Below, one piece after another: positions 46,635 through 58,850 of a stretch of DNA of 64,000 bases; position 1 is the stretch's first letter; every line of letters starts with the position of its first letter. The notes beneath the pieces were generated by a model. The model was not told where the DNA came from and made no database searches. It saw only the letters and a program-made list of their open reading frames with translations. The DNA is from Clusia tigrina (lineage: Eukaryota; Arthropoda; Insecta; Diptera; Clusiidae), in assembly GCA_920105625.2 (NCBI GenBank), contig OV050033.1, positions 7,978,001 to 8,042,000 of the forward strand. Direction: 5' to 3'. The position numbers and the translations under genes are program-made.

Positions 46635-49135
46635 TTGCCGAATATTGTGAAATATTTTGCTCAATATTTAAGTCAATATTTTCGTCAATATATTCTTCAA
46701 TATTTGTTTCAATATATAAGTCAATATTTTTGTTAGTATTATTTTTCAGTATATTATGCAATATTTTCTTCAATATATTAGTCATTTTTTCAGTATTTTT
46801 TTAAATATATTTTTCAATATATTTGTCAATATTTTTTCAATATTATTTTCAATATATTATTTAATAATTTTTCAATATATTAGTAATTTTTCTTTCAATA
46901 TATTCGTAATTTTTCTTTCAATATAATAGTCAGTATTTCTTTCAATATATTATTCAATATTTTTTTGAATCTATTATTCAATATTTTTTTCAATATTTTT
47001 GTCAGTATTTTTTTCAATACATTAGTAAATTTTTTTTCTATATATTTTTTAATATTTGTTACAATATTTTAGTCAATATTTTTTCCAAATTTATTGGTCA
47101 ATATTTTTTCAATTTATATTTCAATACTATTCTACAATATTTTTTTAAAATGTTTTTGTCAATATTTGCATCAATATATTCTCCTATATTTTTCGCAGTA
47201 TATTGTTCAATATTTCCTCAATATTATTTTTCAATATATTATTCAATATTTTGTTCATAATATTAGTCATTTTTTGTTTCAATATTATATTAGTCAGTAT
47301 TTTTTTCAATATAGTAGTCAATATTTTTTTCAATATTTTAATCAGTATTTTTTTCAATACATTAGCCACTTTTTTCAATTTATTATTTAATATTTTTTTT
47401 ATATATTTTAGTTAATATTTTTTCCAATTTATTGGTCAATATTTTTCCGATTCAGTCAAATCTTTTTCAACTTTTAGTCAATATTATTTTTCAATATATC
47501 ATTCAATATTTTTTCAATTTAAAGGTCAATATTTTTTTTAGTTTATTAGTCAATATTGTTCTTAATATATTAGTCAATATTTTCCTCAATATATTATTCA
47601 ATAATTTTTTCAATATATTTGTTAATATTTTTTTCCAATTTAATGGTCAATATTTTCCTCAATATATTAGTCAATATTTTTCTCAATATATTTGTTAATA
47701 TTTTTACCAATTTAATGGTCAATTTTTTTTCAATGTACTATTTTATTTGTCAATATTATTTCCAATTATTAGTCAAAATTGTTTTTCAATCTACATTTCT
47801 TTAAATTTATTAGTCAATATTTTTTTCAATACATTAGTCAATATTTTTTTCAATACATTTGTCAATATTTTTTTGGAAATTATTACTTATTTTTTATCAA
47901 TTTATTGGTCAATATTTTTATCAATTTATTAGTCAATATTTTTTTCAATACATTTGTCAATATTTTTTTGGAAATTATTACTTGTTTTTTTATCAATTTA
48001 TTAGCCAATATTTTTATCAATTTATTAATCACAATTTTGTTTAATATTGTTACGAAATCAACACGCCATCTGATTGGTTGATGGTTTTAGGGTGAGCGTC
48101 GATTTGAACCCCTAAAAATGCACACGCGAGAAGGCATGCGAAGCTGCGTTCGGAGGCTAGTTGAGTTTCTCGTATGCAAGAGGTATATAAGCGACAGCAC
48201 ACGGGACATCGATATCAGTAAACAAATGAAAGTGACAAAGTGAACATCTTAGTAGCAGCAGCAGTGAAACAGTGAGCGTAGCCGAAAGTGAGCATCGTAG
48301 TAGCAGATCAGTTAACCAGTGACAGTGACAAAATGATCATAGTCGAATCCTAAGAATGGCAGCAAGCAGCGTTAGCAACGAGAGCTAGCAATTGATCGTC
48401 GCAGAGCGGACGTCATTGAGTTGGACGAATACTTATAAAGCCAATTGTTCTAACGTAAGAGGAAATTGTTTGCTTATTACACAATCCAGTGATACGAATC
48501 CAAGTATTGAGCTTGGTAAAATTGTCAGAAAGGCAATTAATTACGTAACAATATATTAGTCAATATTTGTTTCAATATATTATGTAAATTTTCTGTGGAA
48601 ATAGTTTTTTTTTCAATATATTATTCAATACTTTTGTTGTAGTTATATTCGACAATATCTTCTTCAATACTTTTCTCAATATATTTTTCAACATATTTTT
48701 TGCAATATTTTTTCAATATTCATTCAGTATTTTTCAAATTTATTCAATATTATCTTGAATATTTTTTTCAATATATTTTTTAAATTATTTCATTCAATAT
48801 TTCTCTCAATATTTTGTTGAATATTTTTTGAATATATTTTTTTATTTATTTCATTCAATATTTCTCTCAATATTTTCTTCAATATATTTTCAATATTCTT
48901 CAATATTTTCGTCAATATTTTGTTGAATATATTTTTTTATTTATTTCATTCAATATTTCTCTCAATATTTTCTTCAATATATTTTCATATATTTCTGTCA
49001 ATATTTTCGTCCATATTTTTTTTGAATATTTCTCTCAATATGTATTTTTAAATATTTCTCTCAATATTTTGTTCAATATATATTGTGTCAATATTTTGTT
49101 CAATATATATTGTGTCAATTGTTCATCTAAGCCCT
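46635..49135. repeat. AT-rich satellite 'TCAATATTTTT/TCAATATATTAG'
   Basis: For about 2.5 kb the words 'CAATATTTTT' and 'CAATATATTAGT' alternate, with a period near 24 bases and many variants. Many spurious ORFs (Phe/Ile/Asn-rich) arise. A solo LTR interrupts it at 48048-48550. Confidence 0.95.
48048..48550. mobile_element. Solo LTR of a Ty3/gypsy-type retrotransposon
   Basis: A 503-bp insertion beginning TGTTACG and ending CGTAACA (7-bp perfect inverted ends, TG...CA), flanked by the 4-bp repeat ATAT (48044-48047 and 48551-48554). Inside is a TATA box in 'GAGGTATATAAGCGACAGC' (48180-48198), which would put transcription on the plus strand. It carries no internal coding region and no second LTR, so it is what remains after LTR-LTR recombination. 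The 4-bp target duplication fits Ty3/gypsy integrases; the family is not identified. Confidence 0.88.
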
Positions 49136-49613
49136 AAAAGTTATCATAAGGATGGAGGTGTGAGTTCAATAGTGCGCGATATAGTTCTATTAAAATTATT
49201 TTTATACTTAACAGTCTAAAAAATTGAATCATCATAAATGGACCTTTCTGTCAATCAAGTTTTTGTTTTTGTTTTTTTATTATAAATACAAGTTCAATAA
49301 GATTCCTTTTTGAAATATAGAAATTATTGTGTTGAAGAAAGCTTCGGTTTATGTTTTAGTAGAGTTTCATCACCATCGAGACCGTTCAACAATTCTTCCC
49401 TACAATTCTTACCCACTAACGTCCATACCCGATCCTCGCTCGTTCCTTCCTCTCAGCTAAAGTCTTTCGCAATTGCACACAATTTGTAGAGAAACCACGC
49501 CCCTATACTTACTTCGCTCCAGCTGTGGCCCCCTTGCTTGTTTATATTAAAAACTCAGTCCTTATTGCTTCAGCCAATCTTTGCGTATCACATGGGATCT
49601 CGTCGTGGACCAG
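49136..49613 (-). other. 3' flank / presumed 3' UTR of the long-exon gene
   Basis: It follows the stop codon at 49614 on the minus strand. A candidate minus-strand AATAAA lies near 49276-49281. No other gene is seen. Confidence 0.45.
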
Positions 49614-52377
49614 TTACGGCTCGGTTGGACTGATCGGTGACAATTCAACGCTGTCCAGCAGCGGCGTTTTCTCCTCACTGCAATTGCTGCCCTGCGTGTC
49701 GTCCATGGTGAAGATTTTGGTGAGTTCGACAGTCGGGTGTGAGGGTGATCCCTCGGGTGAGCTGTTCTCCTCGGTGGCTGTGGCAGCCCCGCTTCCGCCG
49801 CTGCTGTCGGTCGCGTTCAAAATCTGATCGTACGAGTTGAAAACGGTGTTCCGCAGTGTCTCAGCAGTTGGCGAGGGATTGGCAGTAGTGTGCATGGAGG
49901 TGGTGGAATTCATTAAATTCTGTTGGCAGGAGAGAGTGGCCAAAGAGGTGGTCTTAATATTGGTCGTCTTAAGGCGATTTATAGAACAACTGCTCCAGCT
50001 GAGCTGATTTGGGTGGGGACGTTTTGGAAATTGCTGGTATTCCTGCGAATGGTATTGTTGCGGTTGCTGCTGCAGCTGGTGCTGCTGCTGATAATGATGA
50101 TGATGATGATGCTGCTGTTGTTGTTGTTGTGGTTGTGGTTGGTGGTGATAATATGGACGCTGACGCTGTTGTTGATATTGTTGATGCTGCTGTGGCTGAT
50201 GGTGTTGATGGTGATTCTCATATTGATAGCCATATGCATTATTGTCATCATTGAGGCTTATTTCATCCTCGGATACGCAACGTGACTCGTTGCAGCCACC
50301 TCCCATGGTGTTGTTGATGGCGGTTTGCTTCAATTTGGTCAGCGTCACCAAATGTCTTTCCGAATATGATTTGCGTGTGTCCATGACACGCAAATAGTCC
50401 ACAGCTTCACCGAGATCCTCGCTCTTCGAGCTGACATAACGTCGCCCATTGACGCCAATGTTGCTGCAGAAACTGGTGGTAACCGCCAAACCCATGCCGA
50501 AAGCCTGATTGGAACCCAGCATCTCGTTGATCGAACAACCATGATGGAGGGATTGTCGACTGTGGCTGCGGCTGCCGTAAGAAGAGCAACTGTCGTAGTG
50601 ATTGTCGCGCAAAGAGGATGGCGAAAGTCTGGCCGAATGATTGGGCGAAGTCTCCAACAGGGAGTCATTGGACTTGGCAATGCGGTTCTTGCGGTAGAAC
50701 TTGCTGTCGCGCCACATTGTCTGGCGACTGCTGATCGTCCCAGCCGCAGTAGCGGGTCTTTGGATGTCCATGATGCAGGCACTGCCGCCGGCAATCATGG
50801 TACTCGAGCCGGGTGACGATTTGGCCAGATGGCCAGGCGAGGTGTCGCACACGGTCACATGACTCGAGGTCTTGCTGATGCGAAACGAGGCATGCGTGAG
50901 TTTCTTGTACTTCTCGCTTTGCATGTTGACGCGATTCTCGGAATTTGTGCGATCGGTGATCGGCATGAAGGCATTATCGATGCGTCGTTCCTCCTCCAGC
51001 GACCGGAACGCCATGCGGTTAACATTCTTCAGCTGCTTCTCGGAGCACGAGGAACGTTTATTGGGCGACATATCTTCGAACGAACTGACCCTGTACTTCT
51101 GTGAGAACACCTCAATAGTGCCGGAGCGCTTCGACGGCGATGTGGTGTAAATGGAGTTCTGATCGTTCACCAAAATTTTGGGTGGATCGAACTGCTGCTG
51201 TTGTGGTGGCAGTGGTTGTGGGGCTCCAGTGGAGGCCAGCGATGAATTGCTGGAATTACTAGTGGCAGTAACCAGTATCTTTGGGGACAGCGATACGGGA
51301 AAATGCTGAGGACGTATATTACTGGTGGAACCAGATGAGCTGGAACCACCCGAGCAAGAGCCGGATGTGGCATCGTCGATGTTCAGAAAGTTGCTGGGCG
51401 ACGACTCGCGACAGGGCGATGAAATGGCCGAGTCTTGGGAGACCATGCTCCGAGGGACGGTGGCCAGCTCTAAGCACGTCTCTTTGCCAGCGGTGGTGGT
51501 GGCAATAATGATATCTTCAACTCCCTCATCGATGGGCGAAGAGATTGACTGAAAGCTACTGAGTCTGAAACTGGACGAACCGACGGACAGATCGTTGTCC
51601 GTCAACGAGCCAAACGCCGAATCCTGCGATGGATTGCTGCGGCCATACTTCAAACACTTCAGTGAGTACTCCAAACGGCGGCTCTTGGAGTTCTTGTAGT
51701 TGCACATATCCGCTGTGAGTTGATTGTTGAACGAAGCACCTGCGCCGATTCCGACACCAATACCTCCTCCGATAGCACCACCACCACCCATACCGCTACT
51801 ACTACCACCAGCGGCTGCATTTGCCGAAGTCGACGGATGCAAATTAAGAGCTGTGCCGCCGCCAGTAGCTCCCATCTGCTGCTGCTGCGGCTGCATTGCC
51901 GCTTCCTGCACTTCCAGCTGCAATTGACCCGCCAACGATGACGCATCGTCGTCGCCATCATCTTGTAAGTTGATTGTTGTGGCAGTTGTTGCCCCAACAC
52001 TTGTGCTACTTCCCGTTGGGTGACTGGCCTGGCCCACATCGCCACCCAACAGCACGCTCAAATTGCTACTCGTGCTGGTGCTATAACATATCATCGGTTG
52101 CTGATGCAGCTGCTGATACTGCTGATTCTGCTGTTGCTGATTCCCTTGAGTGCTGCAGCTATTGTCATCCGAGTGCGATACATTGTCGCAGTAGTGTATG
52201 GGGGACGATTCTATGGGCTCGTAGCGGGTCGAGGTGGCGTACCGTGAGTGATGCTGTTGCTGATAGTACTGCATGTGCTGCAATTGCTGATGATAATTGC
52301 CGCCGACAACTATTTCATCGAGGAGGCCTTCTTCGGAGTCACTTGATATGTCAAATGAGTCCATTGTTCGACTGACG
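49614..52377 (-). CDS. Long Ser/Gln-rich disordered protein; possible C-terminal exon of the Slob-like gene
   Basis: A single uninterrupted frame to TAA at 49614. As a separate gene it starts at ATG 52364 (MDSFDISSDSEEGLLDEIVV; context ACAATGG is good) and makes 916 residues. As an internal/terminal exon it starts at 52377 after ACACAG and adds 920 residues in frame to the exon ending at 60245. No folded domain is recognised. It is rich in Ser, Gln, Asn and Gly, with glycine-rich and Q-rich runs in the first third, many Ser-Pro/Thr-Pro sites ('SFEDMSPNKRSS', 'NDSLLETSPNHSARLSPSS'), basic patches ('MWRDSKFYRKNRIAKSN') and a His/Gln tract encoded at 50020-50240. The short Ser-rich blocks and the C-terminal 'EKTPLLDSVELSPISPTEP' look conserved-like, as in signalling scaffolds. 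I do not recognise the protein. Long open length, non-repetitive codon use outside the Q tracts and its splice context make it real. Confidence 0.85.
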
Positions 52378-53364
52378 CTGTGTCGTTGCAGTGGTGAAGT
52401 GGAGAAACAAGCAGCAAACAAAAGAGGACGAGAAATAGAAAATTGGGTTAGGCCAAGTCTCGAGTTGTGTTGCGGCTTAGTTTATTGATACAATATGTGT
52501 GGAGTACGCTTTGTTTCAAAATAGATGTGTACGAAAGAGAGTACGAGTATGTTGTGTGTGTGCTCGAGCCAATCTAAGGAAGCATGATTTATTCAATGGT
52601 TGAAGATCAATGAAAGACCGCCAAATGGCATTGTCAGGAAGCTGGCGGAACTTTATTTGTATTTTTTTTCTTTTGAGGACAAACTCAGCACTTCTAAGAC
52701 AATTACGTACGGTGCAGCGTTGATAGTTCCAATGAACTTAGCACGGAATTAGGGGGAGTTTTGGTTCTACATATTTTTATAATGGGTTTCGATGGTGATA
52801 TTCCCAATATGCTTGCGCTCTATGTAACTTCTTACACTGGGGTGGGTGACGCACTTTTGAGAGAATAGGGAATCGTAAAGTAATAGTCCGTAAGTCCAAA
52901 TGGTATATTGTGGATTGGATATTAGGGTTTTGAGTTCTATAAAGTTCTATGGAATCACCAAATAATCCCCAAAATTTCCATCAATCTTGCTGATATGCTA
53001 AAATGGCATATCTCTCTGTATTACAAGTGAATAATCCGGTTCATTGTAGATGCAAAGGATGCGTTCAGTTCCTCTCCTCAGTACAGTTCCTTAAAATCGG
53101 TTTCTCATCGCATCTCTTCTCATTTATGTGCTCTTGGAAATTTCTCTCTCTTCAATTTCATCACTTTGGATTGTTAAACTAACGAGTGAAATTCGTAAAG
53201 AAGGGACTTCTCTCTCTTTATTATCTTTGTAATATCTACACTCAGTGTAGAATGAGAGAGGAGGAGCAACACTGTGATTGGAAAGCTTTCGGAGTTGACC
53301 GCATGGCAAAATAATTACCAGGTAAAAGTGATGTGTAGGGAAAATTTACAGAGAGGAGGAAATC

Positions 53365-53550
53365 CAATCAGGTTCAATTGAAGTACAATCAGGTTCAATT
53401 GAAGTACAACTGAGAAACCAAATCAGGTTCAATTGAAGTACAACTGAGAAACCAAATCAGGTTCAATTGAAGTACAACTGAGAAACCAAATCAGGTTCAA
53501 TTGAATGAAGTAAAATTGAGAAACCATCAGGTTCAACTGAAGTACAATTG
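53365..53550. repeat. 34-bp tandem repeat, about five copies
   Basis: The unit is 'CAGGTTCAATTGAAGTACAA' followed by 'CTGAGAAACCAAAT'. The copies are nearly identical; the first and last are shortened. Confidence 0.9.
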
Positions 53551-54684
53551 TTGTTCTTCTAAGTGGACTGATTTGTTCAATCATCAATTCATAATTCTCT
53601 TCAGTTTTCGCAGGCTTTGGCCTGGTTGTGATTTGGCCACGGTTCTGCCCAGGTTAATAAGAAAATAATATTCATTTTACATTGAACAGCTGAGTGGGTT
53701 CATTTAACTAATTGGCTCAGTAAATTCCTTCAGATCATTTGCTTAGAACAGAGCGTAGGCGGTTTCGTCTCAGCACTTTATTGTTAGTGGGTTTGTTAAG
53801 TCTGCTATAAGGATATATGTAAGCTTACATTCACCAGCCCATTCATTTGGGCACTGTTTCCTCGTCAGCTTTAAATATGAATTAAATGAATTACAGGTCT
53901 AAGTTGGGAAACATTAAATACCGGATTTTATGTTGCGGCTTGATTTTTCACATAGAACCCAGGCACAGAAGTAAACTAATTCCCTCCCTTCATATACTAC
54001 CCTATTATGCCGCCGTCAAGCATTCATGTGTGCCACCGATTTCTTTGTCCTGGCAACCATTCTGAACGAATAATTGAAATCCACACAGTCCCTCATAAGC
54101 TTCGTTAACCGTTCGCTTTATAGCGAAGGTTTTTTGTTGTTTTTATTATATAGTTTTATGATGTTGATTGTGCGGGGATTATTTGCCTTGCCGCTTAATA
54201 GGCACACACTCTCACACAGACACGGACTCAGATCTACTTACAATAAAGGCTGCCATTTATACGTAATTGCCTTATAAGTATGCCAAACTACATACGGCTG
54301 CATGCTGCATGCAACATAAACTACTTAAATACGAGTACACAGAAGCAAAAGCAACATTTATGCAATAAAGTAGTAAACAAAATAAACAAACAATGCGCCA
54401 AATGTTACAAAACAGTGCCATGGTAATGCGCAAGCAGTACGCAGGAGGTACTCGCGTGCGTGTGTGGGTGTGTGCGAAGTAAGTGTGGGGGGAATTGAGT
54501 TGGAGTAGAAGAAAAAATGAGGCAGAGCGAGGAACACATTCCGTGAAACTTAAACTCAGATTATAACAAACACAAAATGCGCAGTTACGTAGACAGAAAG
54601 TGGTGGTCTACATACAAATTAATAGGAAAATAAAACGATAGTCGGAAACAAAGGAAGCTGCTGCTACTACAACTACAACTACAA

Positions 54685-55563
54685 CGATGCAGACGAGTAC
54701 GAATGCGAGTACGAATACGAGTGGCAAAACGGGTACGAATATGAGTACTAATATGAGTACGTGTATGAGTACAAATAGGAGTACTAATATGAGTACGTGT
54801 ATGAGTACGAGTATCAGTACGAATATGAGTACGAATATGAGAAAGAGTATGAGTACTAATATGAGCACGAATATGAGTACGAGTATGAGTAAGAATATGA
54901 GTACGAGTATGAGTAATAATATGATTAAGGATACGAGAACAAATATGAGTACGCATACCAGAACAAATATGAGTTTGAATATGAGTACAAATACAAGTAC
55001 AAATATAAGTATTAATATGAGTACTAATATGAGTACGCCTATGAGTACGACAGTGAGTATGAATATGAGTATGAATACTATTACTAATATGAGTCCAAAT
55101 ACTAGTACGAATATGAGTACAGAATATGAGTACAAATATGTGTACAAATACGAGTACTAGTATGAGTACGAATATGAGTACGAATATGAGTACGAGTATG
55201 AGTTCGAATATGAGTACGAATACTATTACTAATATGAGTACGAATATGAGTACTAATATGAGTACAAATATGAGAACTAGTATGAGTACGAATATAAGTA
55301 CGAACACTATTACCAATATGAGCACGAATACTATTACTAATATGAGTACGAGTATGAGAACGAATAGGAGTGCAAATACGAGTACGAGTATGAGTACGAA
55401 TATGAGTAGGAATATGAGTACAAATAATATTTCCAATATGAGTAAGAATACTATTACCAATATGAGTACGAATATGAGTACTAATATAAGTACAAATACG
55501 AGTACTAGTGTGAGTATGAATATGAGTTCGAATGTGAGTACGAGTATGAGTACGAGTATGTGA
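54685..55563. repeat. 12-bp minisatellite 'GAGTACGAATAT'
   Basis: About 70 units of GAGTACGAATAT and variants (GAGTACTAATAT, GAGTACGAGTAT). With a multiple-of-three unit every frame stays open: 'MSTNMSTN' on plus and 'LVLIFVLI' or 'THIRTHI' on minus. The long minus ORF (54585-55589) is this artefact. Confidence 0.95.
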
Positions 55564-55599
55564 AAAAGATGACCAATGAATACATTCATTTGCTATTCA

Positions 55600-57480
55600 G
55601 GTACGATAAGGAGATACCTGAAATTATGCTGCACTTCTTACATAACAATTACACAGGGATTTGGCGTAAAACTTTATTATAGTATATTTCTAGGTGCTTC
55701 CCAGAAGTACCTAAATGGCTCATGAGTGCTCATCTCCTACAGTGATGGACCATGAATACATTCATAAGCATTTAGATGGTTTCTTAGAGGCTCGCAATAT
55801 TGTGCAGTACGATTTTCATATGTTTTTATTATGGAGCATACTGTCAGGAGCCTTCATAATTCCTCCTAAAGGACTGTGAGGCTCGCAAAATTGAGCTAAT
55901 CGCTATTTATACTAATTAGACATACATTTTTTATAATATAGTATGTAATGTAACATGCTTTTAAGGGCTTCCGAACCTTGTATCATATCGAACAAAGATA
56001 ACAAATAATCCAATCATGGTCCTTTTGAAACTCCCGAAAATATGCTGCAGTTTTTCACAGCATTGTATGTAATTGTTTTACAATTAGGTACATGAAGTTA
56101 CTCTGGCTTATTTTAAAACACCGAAAAGGACGCTCCTGAAAATGTTCTGCATTTTTTAGACAGGCACAACTGATAAATTCAATGAAATTTGTACTGTTTA
56201 ATATGTGTAGCATATTTTCTGGTGTTGCCAAATATGTCTCAAAGGCTTTTGAATGTATTCACAGGTAAACTCTGTCAGATATAAGCAGGTAAAGTGACTA
56301 CCTGCATTAGGCAACATATTTTTAATTTAATAGTGAAGCATATTTTGAGGTGCTTCAAAAAAAAGTTAATTGACTATTGGAAGCACAGCTCATCTCCGGA
56401 AACATGAATGATTAATCAATATATGAATTAGCCTATTGGATATATTTTGAGGCCACTGAAAGTATTTCCATATGCTTTTTTCCCTCAATTTAGTATGTGT
56501 AAATTGTGTAGCATACTTTCAAGTGCTTAGGAAAAATGTCTCTGAAGCCCCTGAAAGAATGTTGAACTATTTACATTACAAATTTTCATACATTTTAGAC
56601 ACAGTTGAGTATAACGAACGGAAGTTTGTAGCGTAAATGTAGATCAAAATTTCATGAGTTGTTTCACGTACGAGTGTGGAATTAGAAGAGGAATAACCTA
56701 TTTTTAGGATGCGCGGGTATCATTTTTGACATGATTGGATTCGTTAAACGCAATGAATCTATTTATGTAATTTGGCATGTGCAAATACTGTAGCATATTT
56801 TCAGGTGCTTCTAAAATTGATCATTTAAAAATTGATCAAAGTCTGCACTGAGCATCAGGGATAAAGTGGCAGCATAGGATAACAGCCTTTTGGGTGTTAC
56901 TCGGAACGTATTGGAATTATCCTGAGTTTTTTACAGGCTAATTACTTATAGATTTGGTATGTGCAAATACTGTAGCATATTTTCAGGTGCTTCTAAATTA
57001 AAAAAAAAAATTAATTCAAGTATACCGTCGCTGACAAAGTGACAGTGCATATGTTGATCAACTTTTTGGGTGTCATTCGGAAGGTACTGGAATTATTCTG
57101 AGTTGAGTTGCTACGTGTAAATAGCGTAGCATATTTTCAGAAGATTGAACTTTTTTTTTGTTCATGGATTAAAGTATTTACTGACCATCACTGATAAAAT
57201 GGCAGTATTGCATATGTTGAACAGTCCTTTGGGTGATATTCGAAAGCTCCTGAAAATATGCCAAAATTTTTAAAGGATAATTACTTGCAAATTTGATATA
57301 ATTGGGCATGTTTATTTGATATGTGCCATTTCCAGGAGTCTCTCAAATACGTCTTATCTAGGCAGCTTGTGATTGTATTTACTATCCATTCAGTTATGTA
57401 CAGGAGGCGCCTCATTGAAATTATGTTTTGTATAATAGAGTAGAGGGAATTAGTGTAGCATATTTCCAGTTGGCTTCGAA
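55600..57480. repeat. Old degenerate satellite with 'GTAGCATATTTTCAGGTGCTTC' core
   Basis: The core recurs near 55678, 56206, 56333, 56505, 56790, 56968, 57128 and 57452, and a second phrase 'CTCCTGAAAATATGCTGCA' near 55615, 56025, 56142 and 57248. The order suggests an eroded unit of roughly 150-300 bases. Confidence 0.7.
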
Positions 57481-57484
57481 TATG

Positions 57485-58850
57485 CTCAGGTTTCTATAGG
57501 TTCACGTTTCTATAAGTTCACGTTTCTACAAGTTCACGTTTCTATATGTTCACGTTTCTACAAGTTCATGTTCTATAAGTTCATGTTTCTATAAGCTCAC
57601 GTTTCAAGCTGTATAAGTTCACGTTTCTACAAGTTCACATTTCAATAAGTTCATGTTTCTATAAGTTCACGTTATATAAGTTCACGTTATATAAGTTCAC
57701 GTTCTATAAGTTCATGTTCTATAAGTTTCTGTTCTATAAGTTCATGTTTTATAAGTTCACTTTTCTGTAAGTTCACGTTTTTATAAGTTCATGTTTCTAT
57801 AAGTTCACGTTATATAAGTTCACGTTCTATAAGTTCATGTTCTATAAGTTCACATTTCTATAAGTTTCTGTTCTATAAGTTCATGTTTTATAAGTTCACG
57901 TTTCTATAAGCTAAATTTTCTATAAGTTCACGTTTCTCTAAGTTCATGTTCTATAAGTTCTCGTTTTTATACGGACACGTTTTCATAAGTTCACGTTTCT
58001 ACAAGTTCATGTTCTATAAGTTCATGCTTCTATAAGCTCACGTTTCATGCTGGATAAGTTCACGTTTCTACAAGTTCACATTTCAATAAGTTCATGTTTC
58101 TATAAGTTCACGTTATATAAGTTCACGTTCTATAAGTTCATGTTCTATAAGTTCACATTTCTATAAGTTTCTGTTCTATAAGTTCATGTTTTATAAGTTC
58201 ACGTTTCTAAAAGTTCACGTTTTTATAAGTTCATGTTTCTGTAAGCTGGCGTTTCATGCTGTATAAGTTCACGTTTCTATAAGTTCAAGTTTCTATAAGC
58301 TCACTTTTCTATAAGTTCACGTTTTTGTAAGTTCATGTTCTATAAGTTCTCGTTTTTATACGGACACGTTTTCATAAGTTCACGTTTCTAAAAGCTCACG
58401 TTTCAATAAGTTCATGTTTCTATAAGTTCACGTTCTATACGTTCACGTTTTTATAAGTTCATGTTTCTATAAGTTCACGTTTCTATAAGTTCACGTTTCT
58501 ATAAGTTCACGTTTCTATAAGTTCATGTTCTATAAGTTCACGTTTTTATACGTTCACATTTCTATAAGTTCACGTTTCTATAAGTTTACGTTTTCATACG
58601 TTCACGTTTTTATACGTTCACATATCTATAAGTTCACTTTGTATAAGTTCACGTTTCTATAAGTTCACGTTTCTATAAGTTCACGTTTTTATAAGTTCAG
58701 GTTCTATAAGTTCGCGTTTCTATAAGTTCACGTTTCAAGTTCATGTTTTTATAAGTCCACGTTTCTAAAAGTTCACGTTCTATAAGTTCACATTTCAATA
58801 AGTTCATGTTTTATAAGTTCACGTTTCTATACATTCACGTTCCTTTAAGC
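57485..58850. repeat. 15-16-bp minisatellite 'TATAAGTTCACGTTTC'
   Basis: About 90 units of 13-16 bases, mainly 'TATAAGTTCACGTTTC' and the shorter 'TATAAGTTCATGTTC'. Longer blocks repeat too: the stretch with 'GCTGTATAAGTTCACG' near 57609 recurs near 58050 and 58257, which is a higher-order structure. Confidence 0.95.

Noticed and set aside
47094..48081. Phe/Ile/Asn-rich ORFs around 100 codons
   Set aside because: They arise from the CAATATTTT satellite and cross no conserved sequence.
48480..48510. 'CAATCCAGTGAT' in the solo LTR resembling the 111-bp satellite core
   Set aside because: Only about 12 bases match; chance similarity is sufficient.
50541..51552. Several plus-strand and alternative-frame ORFs of 70-150 codons
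   Set aside because: Shadows of the long minus-strand exon, whose GC-rich third positions keep other frames open.
54585..55589. 334-codon ORF on the minus strand and MSTN-repeat ORFs on plus
   Set aside because: They lie entirely within a 12-bp minisatellite whose unit is a multiple of three, so all frames stay open; there is no splice or conservation signal.
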